Shown: positions 1-23,984, counted from the stretch's first letter. The stretch is DNA of 64,000 nucleotides from Argopecten irradians (GCF_041381155.1 NC_091134.1:58373467-58437466), one strand, 5' to 3'. The notes: generated by a model from the letters alone, not told the origin. Numbers and translations are program-made.

Positions 1-867
1 TTCTCACATGCATAGCATTTATTCAATTTATTGGTAAGGCAATTTGATTTTGGAGTGAAAGAATCACTGTATAAATAAACTTACCTTATTTCAGTAACCA
101 GTAGCCACTTTTATATAACCACCACACAAAAACATTTTTACTACAGCCATTGGTAAGTCTGAAGATACCTATAATATATTGTTAGCCTTTACTACATACA
201 AGACAGTGAACAAATTCAGATCTGCATGGCAGTCTGCCATTACTCTAATTATATACTTCCTTGTCACAGACGAGATATACAGACTGTACACTCTATTGGA
301 TGTGTATTATATTGTTATAGATAGAACAATAATGAATCAACATGTATTAATAGTGGACCATGTCACCTCAACAGAATACCTAATTTCTGAACACTTCCTG
401 TTGGTCTACATAAATATACCATTTATTTTAATGTTTGTCGTATAATGAGTACAATTTGTTTTACTGTAGCAATTTTCAGTTTCTTTTCTCCACACACATC
501 TCTCATTTGAAATATATTTCTTATAGCCTTGTGTTTTCTGCAAATATCCTCAGTTTTCCATTCATTTTTCAATAACATCCATTTAAAGACCTCTATATTA
601 TGATAGATACTGTGGTAACTGGGAGAGGACTTATTTTAGGACGGTTCTGAATAATTACATTTTGTTTGAGGGTGTCTTTATGGTAAATATGGATTTTAAT
701 TATTACACTTTTATTAGGTCATGTATTATCTGCAATTACTTTTTGGACTTATTTTATGATCAATAATCATAAATAATAATGAATCTTCATTCTTGAGAGG
801 GATTATATATATGAGGATTAAATACAATCAAAATGGTTAAGTAATGCATTAATTTATATAATTACAG
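1..867. other. NSUN4 upstream intron sequence, no exon recognised
   Basis: AT-rich sequence upstream of the first visible NSUN4 exon. I see no convincing coding exon; the 88-codon open stretch at 179-445 resembles nothing and lacks splice context. It ends at the acceptor attacag 861-867. Confidence 0.5.
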
Positions 868-10324
<9,457 letters not shown>

Positions 10325-10510
10325 AATTAAGAAGACAGAAATAATAATTTTATTTATTTCTTTTCCTCTTACCATAAATACCCTGCTACATGTATTACAG
10401 TAGCTACTGACTTTACTGGCAGATTGCATAACCCATTGTCATTGAAGTCCTTTTTCACTGTTGACACTACTCATTTGGTCAGAATGATGAAAATGATGTT
10501 TGAACAAGTG

Positions 10511-13036
10511 TTATGCAAACTTGAACCGACTTGTATGTAACATGATCTGAGTATATTCCTGTAGAGTTAATTTGCCGTCCCCAGATTTGTCCGCCTCCTG
10601 CATCATTTCCTTCAACATCTGGTTAGAAAATGTCAGTTTATTGGCGTCAACAGCCTCACGTAAATCCTCAAATGTTACATAACCCTTATCGCCCTCGTCC
10701 AGCAGCTCAAACGCCTGAAAGTATAACAAAGATTCAAATCCATGTGAATTTGCATATTGTATCTTAGTGTCAATAACCGAGTTCCTCTTTACAAATGGTT
10801 ATATTTGAATTGGACTTGAATTCGCACTGAAGCTTTATAGATCTAAGGTAACTGGAATTAAGAGCATTGCAATCACGACCTTTACTAAAGTTTAGGGACT
10901 TTATTTGTAAATAGAACGAGTTTTACATTTGTAAATGGAACGATTTTATTCAAATCACTGAACTAACCGAATTAACCATATTAGGTATACGGACACAAAA
11001 GTTAAGTTGGTTATTATGTTATTATGTTGGTAATGGTCACTACTCTCTCTGATCAAATTAATCACATTTACCTGTTTGATTTCGTCAAATGGGTCTGGAC
11101 CATCCCCTTGACTTTTAATGATGAATTCCAGGAAGTTGGTAAAGGTCACTTTGCCTGTATCCCCAGCCAGTTCTCCTGTAAATATATATGAATTAAATTG
11201 TACATTATGGTATAGGTATCCTTAAGACTAGTGTACAACTGAAACATATGCCATATGCAGCAAATTAGGGCTAATATCTGAAATCAGAATCATATATAGA
11301 CCTAATGCTAATGGTAAACATTTATTGGATATGTTCACAATGTAAATGCTTTTTCACCATGTCTAATCTAGCAATGTATTGGTAATCCAAAAATAGTAAA
11401 AAGTTAATTAGCGCTGCTAAAACATTTACCTTTATTTGTCATTCAAAAATTCAGTTAATTTCTAATGCATAAACGTAATTGTCTTGCTAAAACTGTAACA
11501 GGTTATTGTCAATGCCCAAACTATTATCAGTTCATTCATCACGTTAAAAAACTTTTTGCCATACAGAAACTGTGAGTTTTAATTGTTTATGTTTAATTGT
11601 TTAATTATTTACAAATTATGAATGATAACTCGTCATGCTCAACTATAACACAAACTGTAGTTAACTGCCTATGATAAATCTAAAATTGTCGTTGCTAAAA
11701 TTGTAATGAGTCATTGGCTATGCTGTAGGGGTTATAAGTTTATTTGGTTGAAGGCCCTGTGGACAAGCACACCGACGGGTACGAAGTAAACCATTTGTGG
11801 GTGTACTTACTGATCATGCCATCAAAGACTTTGGAAGAAGCACGGAACCCCAACATCTTCACGATCCTTTTGATATCCTTGTCATTGATGTATCTATAAG
11901 GGTTAAGGATAACGATATAAAGACTATTTTAGTGAAGATTATATAAAGACTATTTTAGTGAAGATTTGGCGAAAAGCAACCATTTGTAGAAACGTTTGAG
12001 GGTAGGTCATCTAGTAGCTGAATCAAAATAAACTGGAATTCAAAATGATACATGTGGACGTTTACAAAAGATCATTCTGTGTGGCAAACTTTCCGACTAA
12101 TTTAGTCTTTTGACATATTTAAACGTTACGCTCACATGCCTCTGACGTTTCGCCAATGATAGTGGAATGTTTGTTAGCGATGTATTGGCCATCTTACCCA
12201 TGAACTTACCCTTTTCCTTTTACATCAAACATGCCGAACAACAACCGCAGATCTTCGATCTCAGACCTTGTAAGCACTCTTGTTATATGACTAGGGAATT
12301 CAGAATCTCCACGAGTCCTAGAAAACACATTTTCTGCTAGTGAGGTAATGTCTGGTCGTTTCTCTCTCAGCAGAATACCGAATTTATCGTCTATTTCATG
12401 CTTAAGTTTGTCTGTTTCAGCATCTAACTTGGCTTTCTCTTTTGACAATGCAAACTTTTCCTCGTCCGTTTGAACCTTTTTAATGGCTGCCTTAGTTTTG
12501 TTGATGTCGGGGTAGAGCTCGACCCCCTTTTCTCTCTGAGCTTTGTCCATGGCCCGCTTTGTTCTCCTAACATCTCTTTTGAACTTTCTCTTTGCACGCT
12601 CTTCTTGTAGATCGTCCTGTTCCTGAAGTCTTTCCAATTCCAAGGCTAACTTGCTACGTTCTTTAACTGGAGGAGGTGGTGTTTCTTTCTGAACATTATT
12701 ATCGCTCAAAGCAACACCCCCACTATCAACATTTTCTTTGACATTGCCTGTGTTCACGGTGCCGTTTTCTAACTCCGACTTCTCCGCTAACCCTTCACTT
12801 GGAGTCGTCCTCTGTATAGAAACATTTTGACCTGTGGTTGCTGAACCCTCTAAAGTATCAGCAACCGACTCCACCGCAGACCGAGTGTCCCTTTCTGTCC
12901 AATCTTCAGATTCTAAGACACTCGCCTCGGTCGAGGTAGTGAAACCACTGACCTCGGTGATCAGGAAGTGTCGCTGGGTGTCAGTATTGACATCGAGAAT
13001 ATCCCCTTTACCGGGATTTCGGTCATCCTCTTCCAT
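10511..13036 (-). CDS. Centrin/calmodulin-like EF-hand protein with N-terminal coiled coil
   Basis: Coding exons 13036-12210, 11893-11811, 11175-11072 and 10714-10511 (phases 2, 1, 0) give 405 aa. The start is the ATG at 13036 in a good context; the longer frame begins only with TTG. Residues about 1-135 are acidic and low complexity with a PPPP run; about 135-235 are a highly charged, probably coiled-coil region (ELERLQEQDDLQEERAKR). The C-terminal ~150 aa hold four EF-hand-like units. Only the last loop is canonical (DKSGDGKLTLQE); the first (DVKGKGYINDKD) and third (DEGDKGYVTFED) end in D, and the second is degenerate. The end QIMLHTSRF recalls centrin. Probably a Ca2+-sensing centrosomal or ciliary protein (inference). 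A 5'UTR exon with donor at 13261 and acceptor at 13080-13081 is likely. The gene converges on NSUN4 with 187 bp between stops; tttatt at 10349-10354 is a poly(A) signal in this direction. Confidence 0.85.
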
Positions 13037-13261
13037 GGTTTTAACTTCAAATAAACACAATAGAAAATCATTTATTGACCTGTAACGTTTTAAATACCAA
13101 TGTTGAATATATATGTTGGATGGTGTTTTATGTTTAAATGACTGTTGAAAACATCAGTAGCTTTTCCAAGTCAATATGAGTGAAAAATACTACGTATTAT
13201 ACCATTTGTATTAATCTTTATAACATTTAAATGTCACTTGTGAATGAAAAAAAATACTCAC

Positions 13262-13325
13262 CGTAGGAACTGTTTCATTTACACCATTTCGTCAGCGATC
13301 AGAAGAATTTACTGAAAAATAGACA
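13262..13325 (-). promoter_or_regulatory. Probable 5'UTR exon of the EF-hand gene
   Basis: On the minus strand a good donor (gtgagt, 13261-13256) ends a short exon that would join acceptor gttacag (13080-13081) just above the ATG exon. The promoter itself is not identifiable. Confidence 0.4.
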
Positions 13326-16300
13326 TGAAATCAATGTTATATTCCATCGTCACTTGCGTTGATGTGGTCCGTTTCCAGTCCATTAAATGTCTACGGGATT
13401 TAAAGTCCACCGTTTTCGATCGTCCTGGCTGTCCCGATTCGACATTTCTGGATTTTCACACCAATATGCGATCAGATTACCCCATTCTACCCATTAACAA
13501 CTGTTTTTACCATTGTGTCCCTAAAAGAACAGTAAATCAATAGAAAATCAGGTGACAGTGAGATGGAGTTAGATAATGCACTGCATTATGTAAACTATAC
13601 CTGACCTGATCCTACCTAGATACATTTCCCGAGGAGATATCGATTCTTTTCCACACACAGAGGAACCAGCGGTATGATGGGCAATCATTGATTTCCCTGT
13701 CTCCAACCTATGATCACATCAGCATTTCCTAGATATTTAATTCTAAACTTATCTCCCATTCACCATTTCATTTGACATGTTTAGTATGCTTACTGTTACA
13801 TGTTGTCTACCTAGTATCAGTGTTTAAACCTAAAAGACCGAAGTTACTGTGGCGTAAGTCAATGCCAGTTATTTTGTATGGTATTGAGGTGCTGTATAAA
13901 GGTGGTTATTACTGTTCATTTTAATTGATTAATCCTCAGGTTTATCAACTACATATTCCAGTTCATTTTGAATTTCCAAATCCACGTTGAATATGACCAA
14001 CTGTCTTGTTGTTAAAGCTCTTCCTTATTTCATTTATACCATTTTATTGCACATGTATTTGATGTTGATGGGCAGACCTCATGCCAAAGATAAGCCCCTC
14101 CCTTTCTCTGTGTGTCGTTATTATTGATGATGTTTTACTTATCATACTGGCTGTGATATACAATCGGATATTTATGATGCCCACTGATTCAATACTGGTT
14201 ATACCACTTAAAGGGGCGAATACTCCAGAAGATCAACGACAGTGTTGGCTTTATGACGTACGAGTATGCGAGGAATTTTCCAATTTAGTTTGGTCAATAT
14301 TACGTTATCGGAATGGATTGGTATATAAATACTGTATTAGACCTGTTGTGTGGAAAACTAATTCGAAATATTGAAAACATATTGGATTACACTTACCTTG
14401 TAATTACTATACCAACAATCTGTAATATTGATATGAATGGGATGTTGAATATAAGAGAATTAAAATGCTATGACTTTTAGTCGTTTCTCATGGCATATAT
14501 GCCAGGATAAATGTTTTAACATTACTGCAATATTCATACGCACAGTTAGTTTGCACTATACTTGTCGTGGAGTTGGAAATGATAACAGTTGGTTTGATTC
14601 AGCTTTGTCCTATTTGAAGCGAATGGTGGATAGCGATACGTTTATCTCCAAGCTATGTAAATCAAAACCACTGATAATACAATAAAGGTACACTATATCT
14701 GTTCGCTACAATACGATTTGAGGGTTTGCTAATTTAGTGAAAACAAAAGATGTATTAATACCTTCGTAGGTGTTTAATTCTTGCATGACCAACTTATACA
14801 GGGTAATGGAAAAAGGCATCCGATATAGGTGTAACATAAAGTACTTTTTATACAAGAACATTATAGCTTATTACTTGTTCTACTCATTTAACATGTAATT
14901 TTGGTATTGAGTTATGCAAAATAATCGTATATCCCCTAGGTCCTGGAGTATTTCATGTTTCAAGTCATAGATAATTCGACATTTGTGTTATACCTAGAGT
15001 AGTTGATACAACATTTTATAAAGTAGTTATTGAACATTCAACAGTACGTATTTCAGTTTGGCCGTGTGATACTTGGTATTCAACATAGCCTCATATTTTA
15101 TATGTATTTGTTGGATTTAACTGTCACTCGGGTGTTAAGAAGGGTATTGAAGGTAATGGAAACTAAATAGACTGCAACAAATTTGTCAGTTTGTATTTTC
15201 GAGGCTGTGATCTTAGAGGTTGTAAGAGTTTCATTTAGTTTTTTTGGATATATATCAATTTCCAAATATTGTCATGGCAAGAACGGCGAATACCAATACG
15301 ATCATACATGACTAACCTTAGTCTTCGCCTTGTATTTACGGCTATATATCTGTTCTATTTCATTACTGTCTTCTCTTTTACGACTTTTCAAAGCTACAAT
15401 TTCACACAAATCCTTATCATTAATAACTGTAAAGTTGTGTACCTTACAGATCAGATGACAATACTGTAGGTGTTATGTAGATTACTAGTAAGACTAGTGG
15501 TGATATAAAACCTGTCCCGACGGCGGTTCTGTATAAATCTTTATAAACACAAAAATTAATTAGATTCGGTTATATTTTCACTTCTCTTATTTACGTTAAC
15601 GCGCGATGTTTTTAAATTTTGTTTGGTGGTACTATGATCTGTGGCAGCTATTCAGCGAATGATTTACTATAAATAACCAGGTAATTACATCCTTTCTTTG
15701 ACGCTGAAAACATGTTGGAAAAAAGTGCAATACGCATTGGAATAATTTGTCAATTTAGGTACAAAAAAGATCGACGTTTCTTAAAAAACGCAAGTGCCAA
15801 TGGATGATAAATTAGGGTTTTTACGCTAATGGGGTGAGGAAACAGATAACCTCTTGAATTAAGGTAAACGTTTTCGTGATTAATTGACTTGTAAATATAC
15901 AACGGATATCTAACAAGGATTTCACATGTAATTACAAGTAGGATTTGTAGAAAATATATGTAAAAGTACGTAGAGGTGAAATAGTGAAATATACAGATTA
16001 AAGTATGTCATTGGAATAGTCTAGACTGGATGTTACAAGTCGTTAGTGCAATTACTGCCATATGCTTTACGATTGTAGTTGAATAGTTGCAGAACAAAAA
16101 GTATTGACAATTGTATATACGTTAACTTTGGTAGAACAGATGTGATTACTTAGTTTTGACACTTTAACTATAGATTGAGAATATAACCGCAGAATGTTCA
16201 TACCATTTATATTCTTGTACTAAAGGAGCAACTGCATTCTTTGTAACATTGCGGAAATCATGTGTTATTTAAAGCATACTGACCTGATATACGTGGGTCA

Positions 16301-19300
16301 TATTAAATAATTAAATAAATACCTAAAAATGCAGTGAAAATTTTATTTCATTATCACTATGTAAACAGGACACTAAAGGAATCATCTGTGCAAAAATGTT
16401 CAGTTTTAGTAAAATCGACCAATCGTAAATTTGATTTGTCAAACAATATCATTATTTAAAACAATTAATCCAAAAACAGTATAATTGTTTGACCTACCTG
16501 TTCATTAGCGACGTAATTCCATATAGACCTGTTTCAACAAATGTCAAAGTAAATAGACACCATTCGTATTAGGCCTATATATCTCTGCACTGAATGGTTT
16601 ATAACAGACACGACGAATACTTCAAGTAAAGAGTTAAGGTAAACAACTATTCTTTAATTCTAAAGAAAACATTTCGTCTACGTAGATTTTTTTTATCTAT
16701 GGTTGAATGAGATCTGTTTGAGTGACTGGTTTATATATATGGTATCGCATGCCTAATCTCGTAGGCCCGCTACTTAACGTTGGCGATACAAGACTTTCAT
16801 TGAAAGGCGTCGCCCGCAGGTGCGTGACGTGAATATAAACTTTGAGTCAGATAAGGACACCTTCCTTCTCCGATTTGAAACCCAAAACTACATGACTCGA
16901 ACATTTAAAGAACCGTCTGTGTACAAACTTATCGAGAAAGTCCAATCATGTAGAAGAATTGAAGTGAATTACTTTCATTTAAAACTCCAATATATGACAT
17001 TTCTCAGGCAAATCTGATAAAACGGCAGTGGGTTATTATATTTTACCAGAAGGTCAAATTTCTCTGAAAGTTGGATATAGGATTTCTTTTTGTTGAATAT
17101 ATTATGTTGTGTAAGGTGTAAATTGCTACTCTGATTAAATATGTGCTGTTAAATAGGTTATATGGATTACTATCGTTTCAATATATGTTGTTTGTGTACG
17201 AGTTACGAATTAAGTGGCTAAAATGTAGTTTGGGAACGTATGGGAATTGTCAAATTGAATCTTGAAGTAAATCTAGAGTTATATTTATCACAATGCTTTT
17301 TTATATAAACGTTTAGCAGTAATAATTATGTAAGTACAATTACATACATATTGTAATTTATAAATGTTTTTTAAATTCAGAATCGCACAGGATCAAAATT
17401 AACATTTGCGCAGCTTATGAAAAATTACATAATATTGAGTGATTTTACATATGCACCGGTACTTATTCTGACATCACGGTGATTCTATTACAAGCACGAT
17501 AATATGATTTTGTCAGTTTTGGGCTGTTATTATTTTTTGTACCAATGCACTTAGCGTAGATGTTGGTGACGAGATTATATACTATATTTAAGTGACACTT
17601 GATGTCACTATTTTTAATTCTATAGAGGTATGAAGAAACATTGTTTCCAAAATTTGTTAATCAATGCTTATGATTAGGTTTTCAGACTACTTGATATTCA
17701 AATACGTTTCAATGTACGATTCCATTGATTTAAAGGGATATTTTCCAAATCAATACTCAAAGTCAATGTCCCTATTATGATCAGACGATGGCGTCGGGTT
17801 ATCGCGCCATTCTCGGAATTGTTCATTTCATATAGGCCTAGGTATAATCATATTCTCTTTTCATACTAAATCAGAATTTTTGATTAGCCAATTCTTTTGT
17901 TTATACCCCATCATAGGATTTAGTGTGAATATAAAGACACCTTATTGGTTTATGGCAGGAAACATGAAAAGTTGGTTCAATGCGAAACATTGATATCATT
18001 GAACTTGACAGTATTATTACAATGTTATATAAATATTTCACGATCACTACAAAGACAACAACCTGTCACTACATAAGTATTAAAACAATGCCCTCAACGT
18101 TCCTTTATTACCACAGCAAAGTCATAAACGTTCCATCCAGTGTTAAAACCAAATATTAGTTTAATAATTACTGGATTATCACCTACCTGAATCCGCCCAT
18201 CACTAGGCCTTGTCTAATTACCTTGTCTCACCAACTAGGGATAATATTCTGTTGGCATTAACGGAAAACAAAATGTACGCGTCGGAATATTCTTCTTTTG
18301 GTCGCTACAATGCTACCGACGCTGCAGTGGGGACCTTCATTGCTTAATTGATTTGGTCCTTGGTCGCGTTATGTCGCGTAATGGTAATAGCGAAAAATAT
18401 CTTCTATGCTATCGGCTTCCTGAAAATTAAAAAAAAAACATATATTACCGTCAATAATTTCGTGAATGAAGGAATAAGGAATGTATTAGTACTGGTCCTA
18501 GGTTAGTGTTTTGTTCTTAAACGACTATAATCAACGTCAATTTTACAAGAGTAAAATATACAATACATACCCAAATATTTTCGTACGTGCCGTAAGGAAT
18601 ATTAGATATCGTCCAAAGTCAGCGAAATCAATATAAAGGTACTTGTATATTTTTATAGTCAAAGTTTGTAATAAATTTAAATGATATTGACCAACTTGTT
18701 ATCAGAAGGCATACATTTTATATGACATTGCGGATAATACAAACCTCTGCAAATATAGCCAGTTTGAGTGTCGTCATGTTTTGTATATAGTTTCCTGATT
18801 CCTAATTAACAGTAAAACACTTTATATAAACATAATATCATATAAATGCTTTGTTAAAAGCAAACAATTATATAGGATGTTATTTCAATGCAAATTGTTA
18901 CAAAAAACAACACACGGATAGATATCTAATAGGTAAATTGATGCATAAACATGCCAGTGCATAGTAAAACTAGTTAAATATTCTAAGAAATCGTCTGAAA
19001 AGGGATTGACCAAGGTTCTAGAACAACTTAATCTTGTTACAAAATAGTTTACATAAATATGAAGAAAATTTTGGAAAATTGAAAATATCGATTGTAGGTT
19101 CAAGTTTTCTGCCACTCCTCTTCAATACAACCAAAAACAACGAACATCGAAATGGAACGCATCTGTAATTTAAATACAAAATTATATAGAAATGGCAAAT
19201 ACATGCATAATTCAATTAAAGATATGTATGATTGTAAAAGGCACTTAACTATGGATCTGTCATACGATTTATTTTCGTTTGTCTACATCAACTCTTATGG

Positions 19301-21654
19301 CCTTTAGTTTAGTGTCTCTGAAGAATGCTTTGGTTATTTCCCTTAGTCAGCCCAGGTTATTCTCCTATAAAAAGTCACAATTGACTTGAATATGCTTTGC
19401 TCTGATATCAATTCTGAGATAAAAATTTTGAAAAAAATCTGGGCCATGTCGCGATCTCTAATCACAGTACAATGTAGTTTATTACACCAACATCGGACTT
19501 AGACATTATATATATATGCACTTCACCATACCAACGCACACACTTGTACACCGAAAATATCGAAACAACCAAACTTTACTTTGTATTTCGTTTTTTATTT
19601 AATTAATGGTCAGAATTGTACTTAACGGTCCTATTTTTTACAAGTTTCACACAACTTCGAACTTGTCACAATTTTATCTCGTTCGTGACGAAAGTAAGGA
19701 TAGGGGACTAGTATGTTATTTGGCGTCGACGGCATCAACATTTGACTTTCAAGTATGCCGTTTTAATTCGTATCACAAACGCTATCAGTGTGAGGAGCAA
19801 ATCATACGTTGTAGGAGTTTGACCCTACGTCACTGAGTGTAGGGTTCAGATGCTGTGAAACTTAGATATACTGACCTAAATCAAGAGGTGCAGGGCCCTG
19901 ACGGTCACCTTACATTTGTATGTAAAAGACAACTTCTAAATCTTGTCCTTCTGTCGCCAGGGGTCGGACAAGCCTCATTTACATGTATATAAAACATAAT
20001 AATAATATCCCTTTCCAATGATGTTTCAAACTAAATCTGGTTGTAAAACATGTTAGCGTTAAAGAGGAGTAGCAATTTAAACCACAATTTCCAAAACCTC
20101 TGTAACGGTATTTGCCTAACCTTTAGCATTGATGCAGGGTGATGCATCCGGACGTGTATGCTGCAGTCAGTGGAAATGTAACAACCATTATCTTACATCT
20201 ATTTACTTTTAGTATTCGAACCAAATTATGACAACCTATCTCAAGCAGAATTAAAATGATGACAAAAAGACAAGGAAATTAATTACGTTTACTTCTTGTT
20301 AAACTCAATCAGTATACACTGCTTATGGAATCCTATATAATGATATAGTAAAGCGAAATAACAACAATGTGAAACTATTTGTTGTACGATAAAACGAAAC
20401 CGAAACCACCTGGTTACTGACAGTGCGTTAAAAATAAATTGCTGAGTTTCAGAAACATTGTATTTATAGCCACACATCACATCTTTATAAATAAAGCCAC
20501 GTTCTCAGAATTACCATTATAAATAGTTCTATGTGTGGTATTCCCAGAAGATACGCTGTCTATATAAATACACTTCTATATCTAGAAATCAATGCGGTAA
20601 TATCCGTACATGCGCACTATGCTATATTCTGCTAATACATGTATGTATAATGCTCTGGATTGTGTTTAATCATTTATCACGTGATTTTTCATTGTAAAAC
20701 ATGCATAGTTTACATACATAACGTTCAGAGATATACCAAAAGGATGTGTTATTCATAATTTAACAAAACTAAAACACTTTTTATGAAGATACTTACTAGT
20801 ATACAGCTCATGAATTAATATTCGTTTCAAATAAGATTATATGTAACAAATTAAAACGTTTTCTTTTAAGAACCTTACCATACACCAATAAAATCATCTA
20901 GAGGTATATGAAATATTTTATTAAATAAGAAACGCTTCATAACAAAAAAATTGGCATGTTATATTTACTTCAGTTATAGATTGAAAAACATATGGTTTAA
21001 TGAATTGTGCTGTAAAAATCATTCATGTATTCAGACAAACATATATGAGGCTTTACAAACATTAGTTACAACAGACATTATGCACTGTAAAATTCTTGGT
21101 TTTATGCCTGATGTATGTTAAGATGGAAACATACCTGCAGATATTATTTTACAATTACTTATAACACTCTAAAAATGGGAAATGAAATTGTAGACAACAA
21201 TTTGGCTTCATGGTATGACCGTATGTACTCATTTTACTGCACTGTAGAAGCTCTTAATTTATTTGTAAAATTAAAATCTATGCATTGAAGTTCTGTAATT
21301 CTCAAAATGTTGGTAACTTTTGGTGATGAATAACATATTAAAAGCTCATCTTGATTCGTGAGTTCATGAACAATACGGCACATAAAACTTTAACATGACT
21401 TAATGATAAACTGTAACAAAATCATTGGAAGTTAATGCTTTGTTATTACTATCTTAACAATCAAATTAGGTTCTTATAACGACAATTATGAGAATTAGAA
21501 GAAATTAATTCAATTTCCTCGACAAAAATGATTGTATATTGAGAGAAACTAATCTGAAATGTGTCAATTGCATTTACAACCATTATATAATTATTCAAAC
21601 CAACACATTCTTCCCTACAAGGATGGTCAATAATACATTAACGAACATATGATA
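13326..21654. other. Intergenic stretch, no gene recognised
   Basis: AT-rich sequence with only short open frames (72, 97, 71, 66, 65, 76, 76 and 63 codons) that show no family motif and no splice-linked partners. The only structure seen is the dispersed repeat at 17560-17870. An unrecognised fast-evolving gene or lncRNA cannot be excluded. Confidence 0.45.
17560..17870 (+). repeat. Dispersed repeat, inverted relative at 37860-38200
   Basis: Blocks such as caatgctta...acgtttnaatgtacgatt, ttttccaaatcaatac, gtcaatgt and cgcgccattctcgg occur here and, reverse-complemented, at 37860-38100 in a USP-A intron. Moderate divergence suggests an old small transposon family. Confidence 0.5.
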
Positions 21655-22245
21655 TGTAGCGGGGGACATTAATTTATATGTTTACTGTCTAGGCAAGCTA
21701 ACCAGTCAAGCTGTTTTGTCCGTAGGTGTATTGTGTACCTGTGCTGTGACCTTTGTATTTCTCTATACTGTGGTAGTGTTTGTGTCGTGCATTCATTTCT
21801 CGTGAGATGTCCTAAATGTGTGTCTGTGTTTTCTCTGTTGTGATTGGCTGCCTAGACTCGGGTATGGGGATAAATTCGGGGTAGTTCTAGTAGACTGGGC
21901 AGTCTGATGGATTAAGTTCCTGCGTGCTGCCAGCTCCGCTACTAGGCTATAGGTGACTATTTTATATTTAGTAATTAGATGGGAATAAAACTGTAATAGA
22001 TAATTAGGTACGGGAAAGGGGGCTGGTTATAATATGTGTGTGGATGTATGTGTGATGTATGTTGTAAATAGTTACTGTTATAGTCATAATAAACTGTTCA
22101 TTATCGTCTAAACCCTGTAGTTTGTTCTTCCTCCTACCAACAGACAAGCATATTAAATAATACCCAACGAACCTGGGTTGCACTAGGGGCGCGCCGGGCG
22201 AAGTTTGACATCCTTTCAAACTGGGCCCGTCTCGCTCCTGTTACA
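21655..22245 (+). repeat. Left LTR
   Basis: Full-length LTR with TGTA...TACA ends; AATAAA-type signals lie near 21980 and 22088. Antisense frames in it are chance. Confidence 0.75.
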
Positions 22246-23140
22246 AAAGTGGTGCTGTTTTTGACCAGAGCTTGTTCTGTTTGTAGGGGTAGAATATATA
22301 TTTTGTAAATTTATAGCCAGTAGTTCAATATGTCCATGTTTGGGAATAGCTTCAATAGCCTCGCATATAGTCTAGGATTACGCACGCCTAGGACACAGGG
22401 ACCCGACAATATACAAAGCAATGATAACACCGGTTTTTTTGGGGGAGCCCACTACACCAGAACATCCAATTATAGTAGAACCCGTATATTATACACGGAG
22501 TGATGAAAACATGTCCATAGAAATGTACAAATGTATGATAGTAGTTATAGCGAGGCTGGTTCTAACAATTGTAAAGAAGGTGTTGACTTATTATACATGT
22601 AATTACAGAATCAGCTTCCAATGCAACAATTAGTAACATATAGAAAAAAGTGTCAACACATATACATGTACACTGTTAAGTATTATGGACAAAATAACAC
22701 AACAGATATTGTGGAGTACACATCTCCACATACAGAACATGTGAGCATATAGTAACAAGAGGATGAGGGCACATTCATCATTGGCAATGGGTGTACAATC
22801 GCAGGGCGGAACTGGTCAAGTACCAGTGTACCCTGTGTACTTCGAACAGTATTGCAAACTATAAGGCGCCATTATCAGTTTACCTGGGACGCAGCGAAGG
22901 AGGGGGTTTGATCCCCCTGAGGCCGGTTCCTAAGCGGGTTGCAGCATATAGCGGGAGTGTCCAGCGGAGGAGACACATTGCTGCTGAAACCGGTCCAAGG
23001 TTGATCAAGACCTCCGGAGTGCGGGGAGGATGGGGATAAGGAGGGAAGGACCATAGCCACCACCGTGACATATGGACTAGGGAGGAGACGAGATGGAAGC
23101 GCCGATTACACTGGAGATCTACAATGTATACTGTACAGAA

Positions 23141-23466
23141 CTGTGTGCTGCCAGCTCCGCTACTAGGCTATAGGTGACTATTTTATATTTAGTAATTAGA
23201 TGGGAATAAAACTGTAATAGATAATTAGGTACGGGAAAGGGGGCTGGTTATAATATGTGTGTTGATGTATGTGTGATGTATGTTGTAAATAGTTACTGTT
23301 ATAGTCATAATAAACTGTTCATTATCGTCTAAACCCTGTAGTTTGTTCTTCCTCCTACCAACAGACAAGCATATTAAATAATACCCAACGAACCTGGGTT
23401 GCACTAGGGGCGCGCCGGGCGAAGTTTGACATCCTTTCAAACTGGGCCCGTCTCGCTCCTGTTACA
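23141..23466 (+). repeat. Right LTR, partial
   Basis: Matches the 3' 326 bp of the left LTR with one visible difference and is followed directly by the GATA target duplication. Confidence 0.8.
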
Positions 23467-23470
23467 GATA

Positions 23471-23984
23471 TAAACAGGTCAAGAGAGGAGTCTGTGGTAG
23501 ACCTATTATTTGAATGACCACTCCATACATAGCTTACTTTTTTGTACACTATTTTGACCCACAATATATATTTCCTGGAACGAACAGTACTTTCAATAAA
23601 GTCTAGAAGCACCAATCGTAAGTGAAATAACATTTTATCCTCTGCTTTCGTTTTCTATCGCCCTCCCTTAATAACCAATTTCAGGAACAATATTATCAAA
23701 TACTGCCAAGCTCTCTGTAATAATTCAAACGTTGATAACAGATGCCATCAAAAAGAGATAATTAAATTCTTATTGAGTTGGTAAATGTACATTACGAATG
23801 ATCACCCAATGTTAAAAGTCACAAGTCGATTCTAGTTAGTTTGTATATGCTGCTCCCTTTATATCATGAATTCGTAAGCTCGCCGATGTAAATTAAACAT
23901 ATCGACAAAAAGAGAACTGTTTAAATAGTAGAGAATATAAAATTCTTCAGGTTGGAAAGTTAAACTTGCGCATCCATATCTGTC
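23471..23984. other. Spacer between the LTR element and USP-A, nothing recognised
   Basis: AT-rich sequence downstream of USP-A. No coding or repeat signal is seen apart from a short antisense frame near 23500-23633 with no recognisable motif. Confidence 0.4.

Larger units (their letters stand above)
21655..23466 (+). mobile_element. Young LTR retrotransposon, internally deleted
   Basis: The left LTR is 21655-22245 (591 bp, TGTA...TACA) and the right LTR piece 23141-23466 (326 bp). The element is flanked by a 4-bp target duplication GATA (21651-21654 and 23467-23470). The two LTRs differ at a single position over the shared ~325 bp, so the insertion is recent. The internal part is only about 0.9 kb, far too short for full gag-pol, and the right LTR lacks its 5' part; the copy is broken. 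The family (Ty3-like or other) cannot be decided from what remains. Confidence 0.8.

Noticed and set aside
13326-21654. Several 60-97-codon frames (for example 14081-14374 and 19606-19836) as genes
   Set aside because: Lengths are expected by chance in AT-rich DNA; no motifs and no supporting splice structure.
22004-22219. 71-codon antisense frame repeated at 23225-23440
   Set aside because: Lies inside the LTRs and is antisense to the element; the duplication is the LTR itself.
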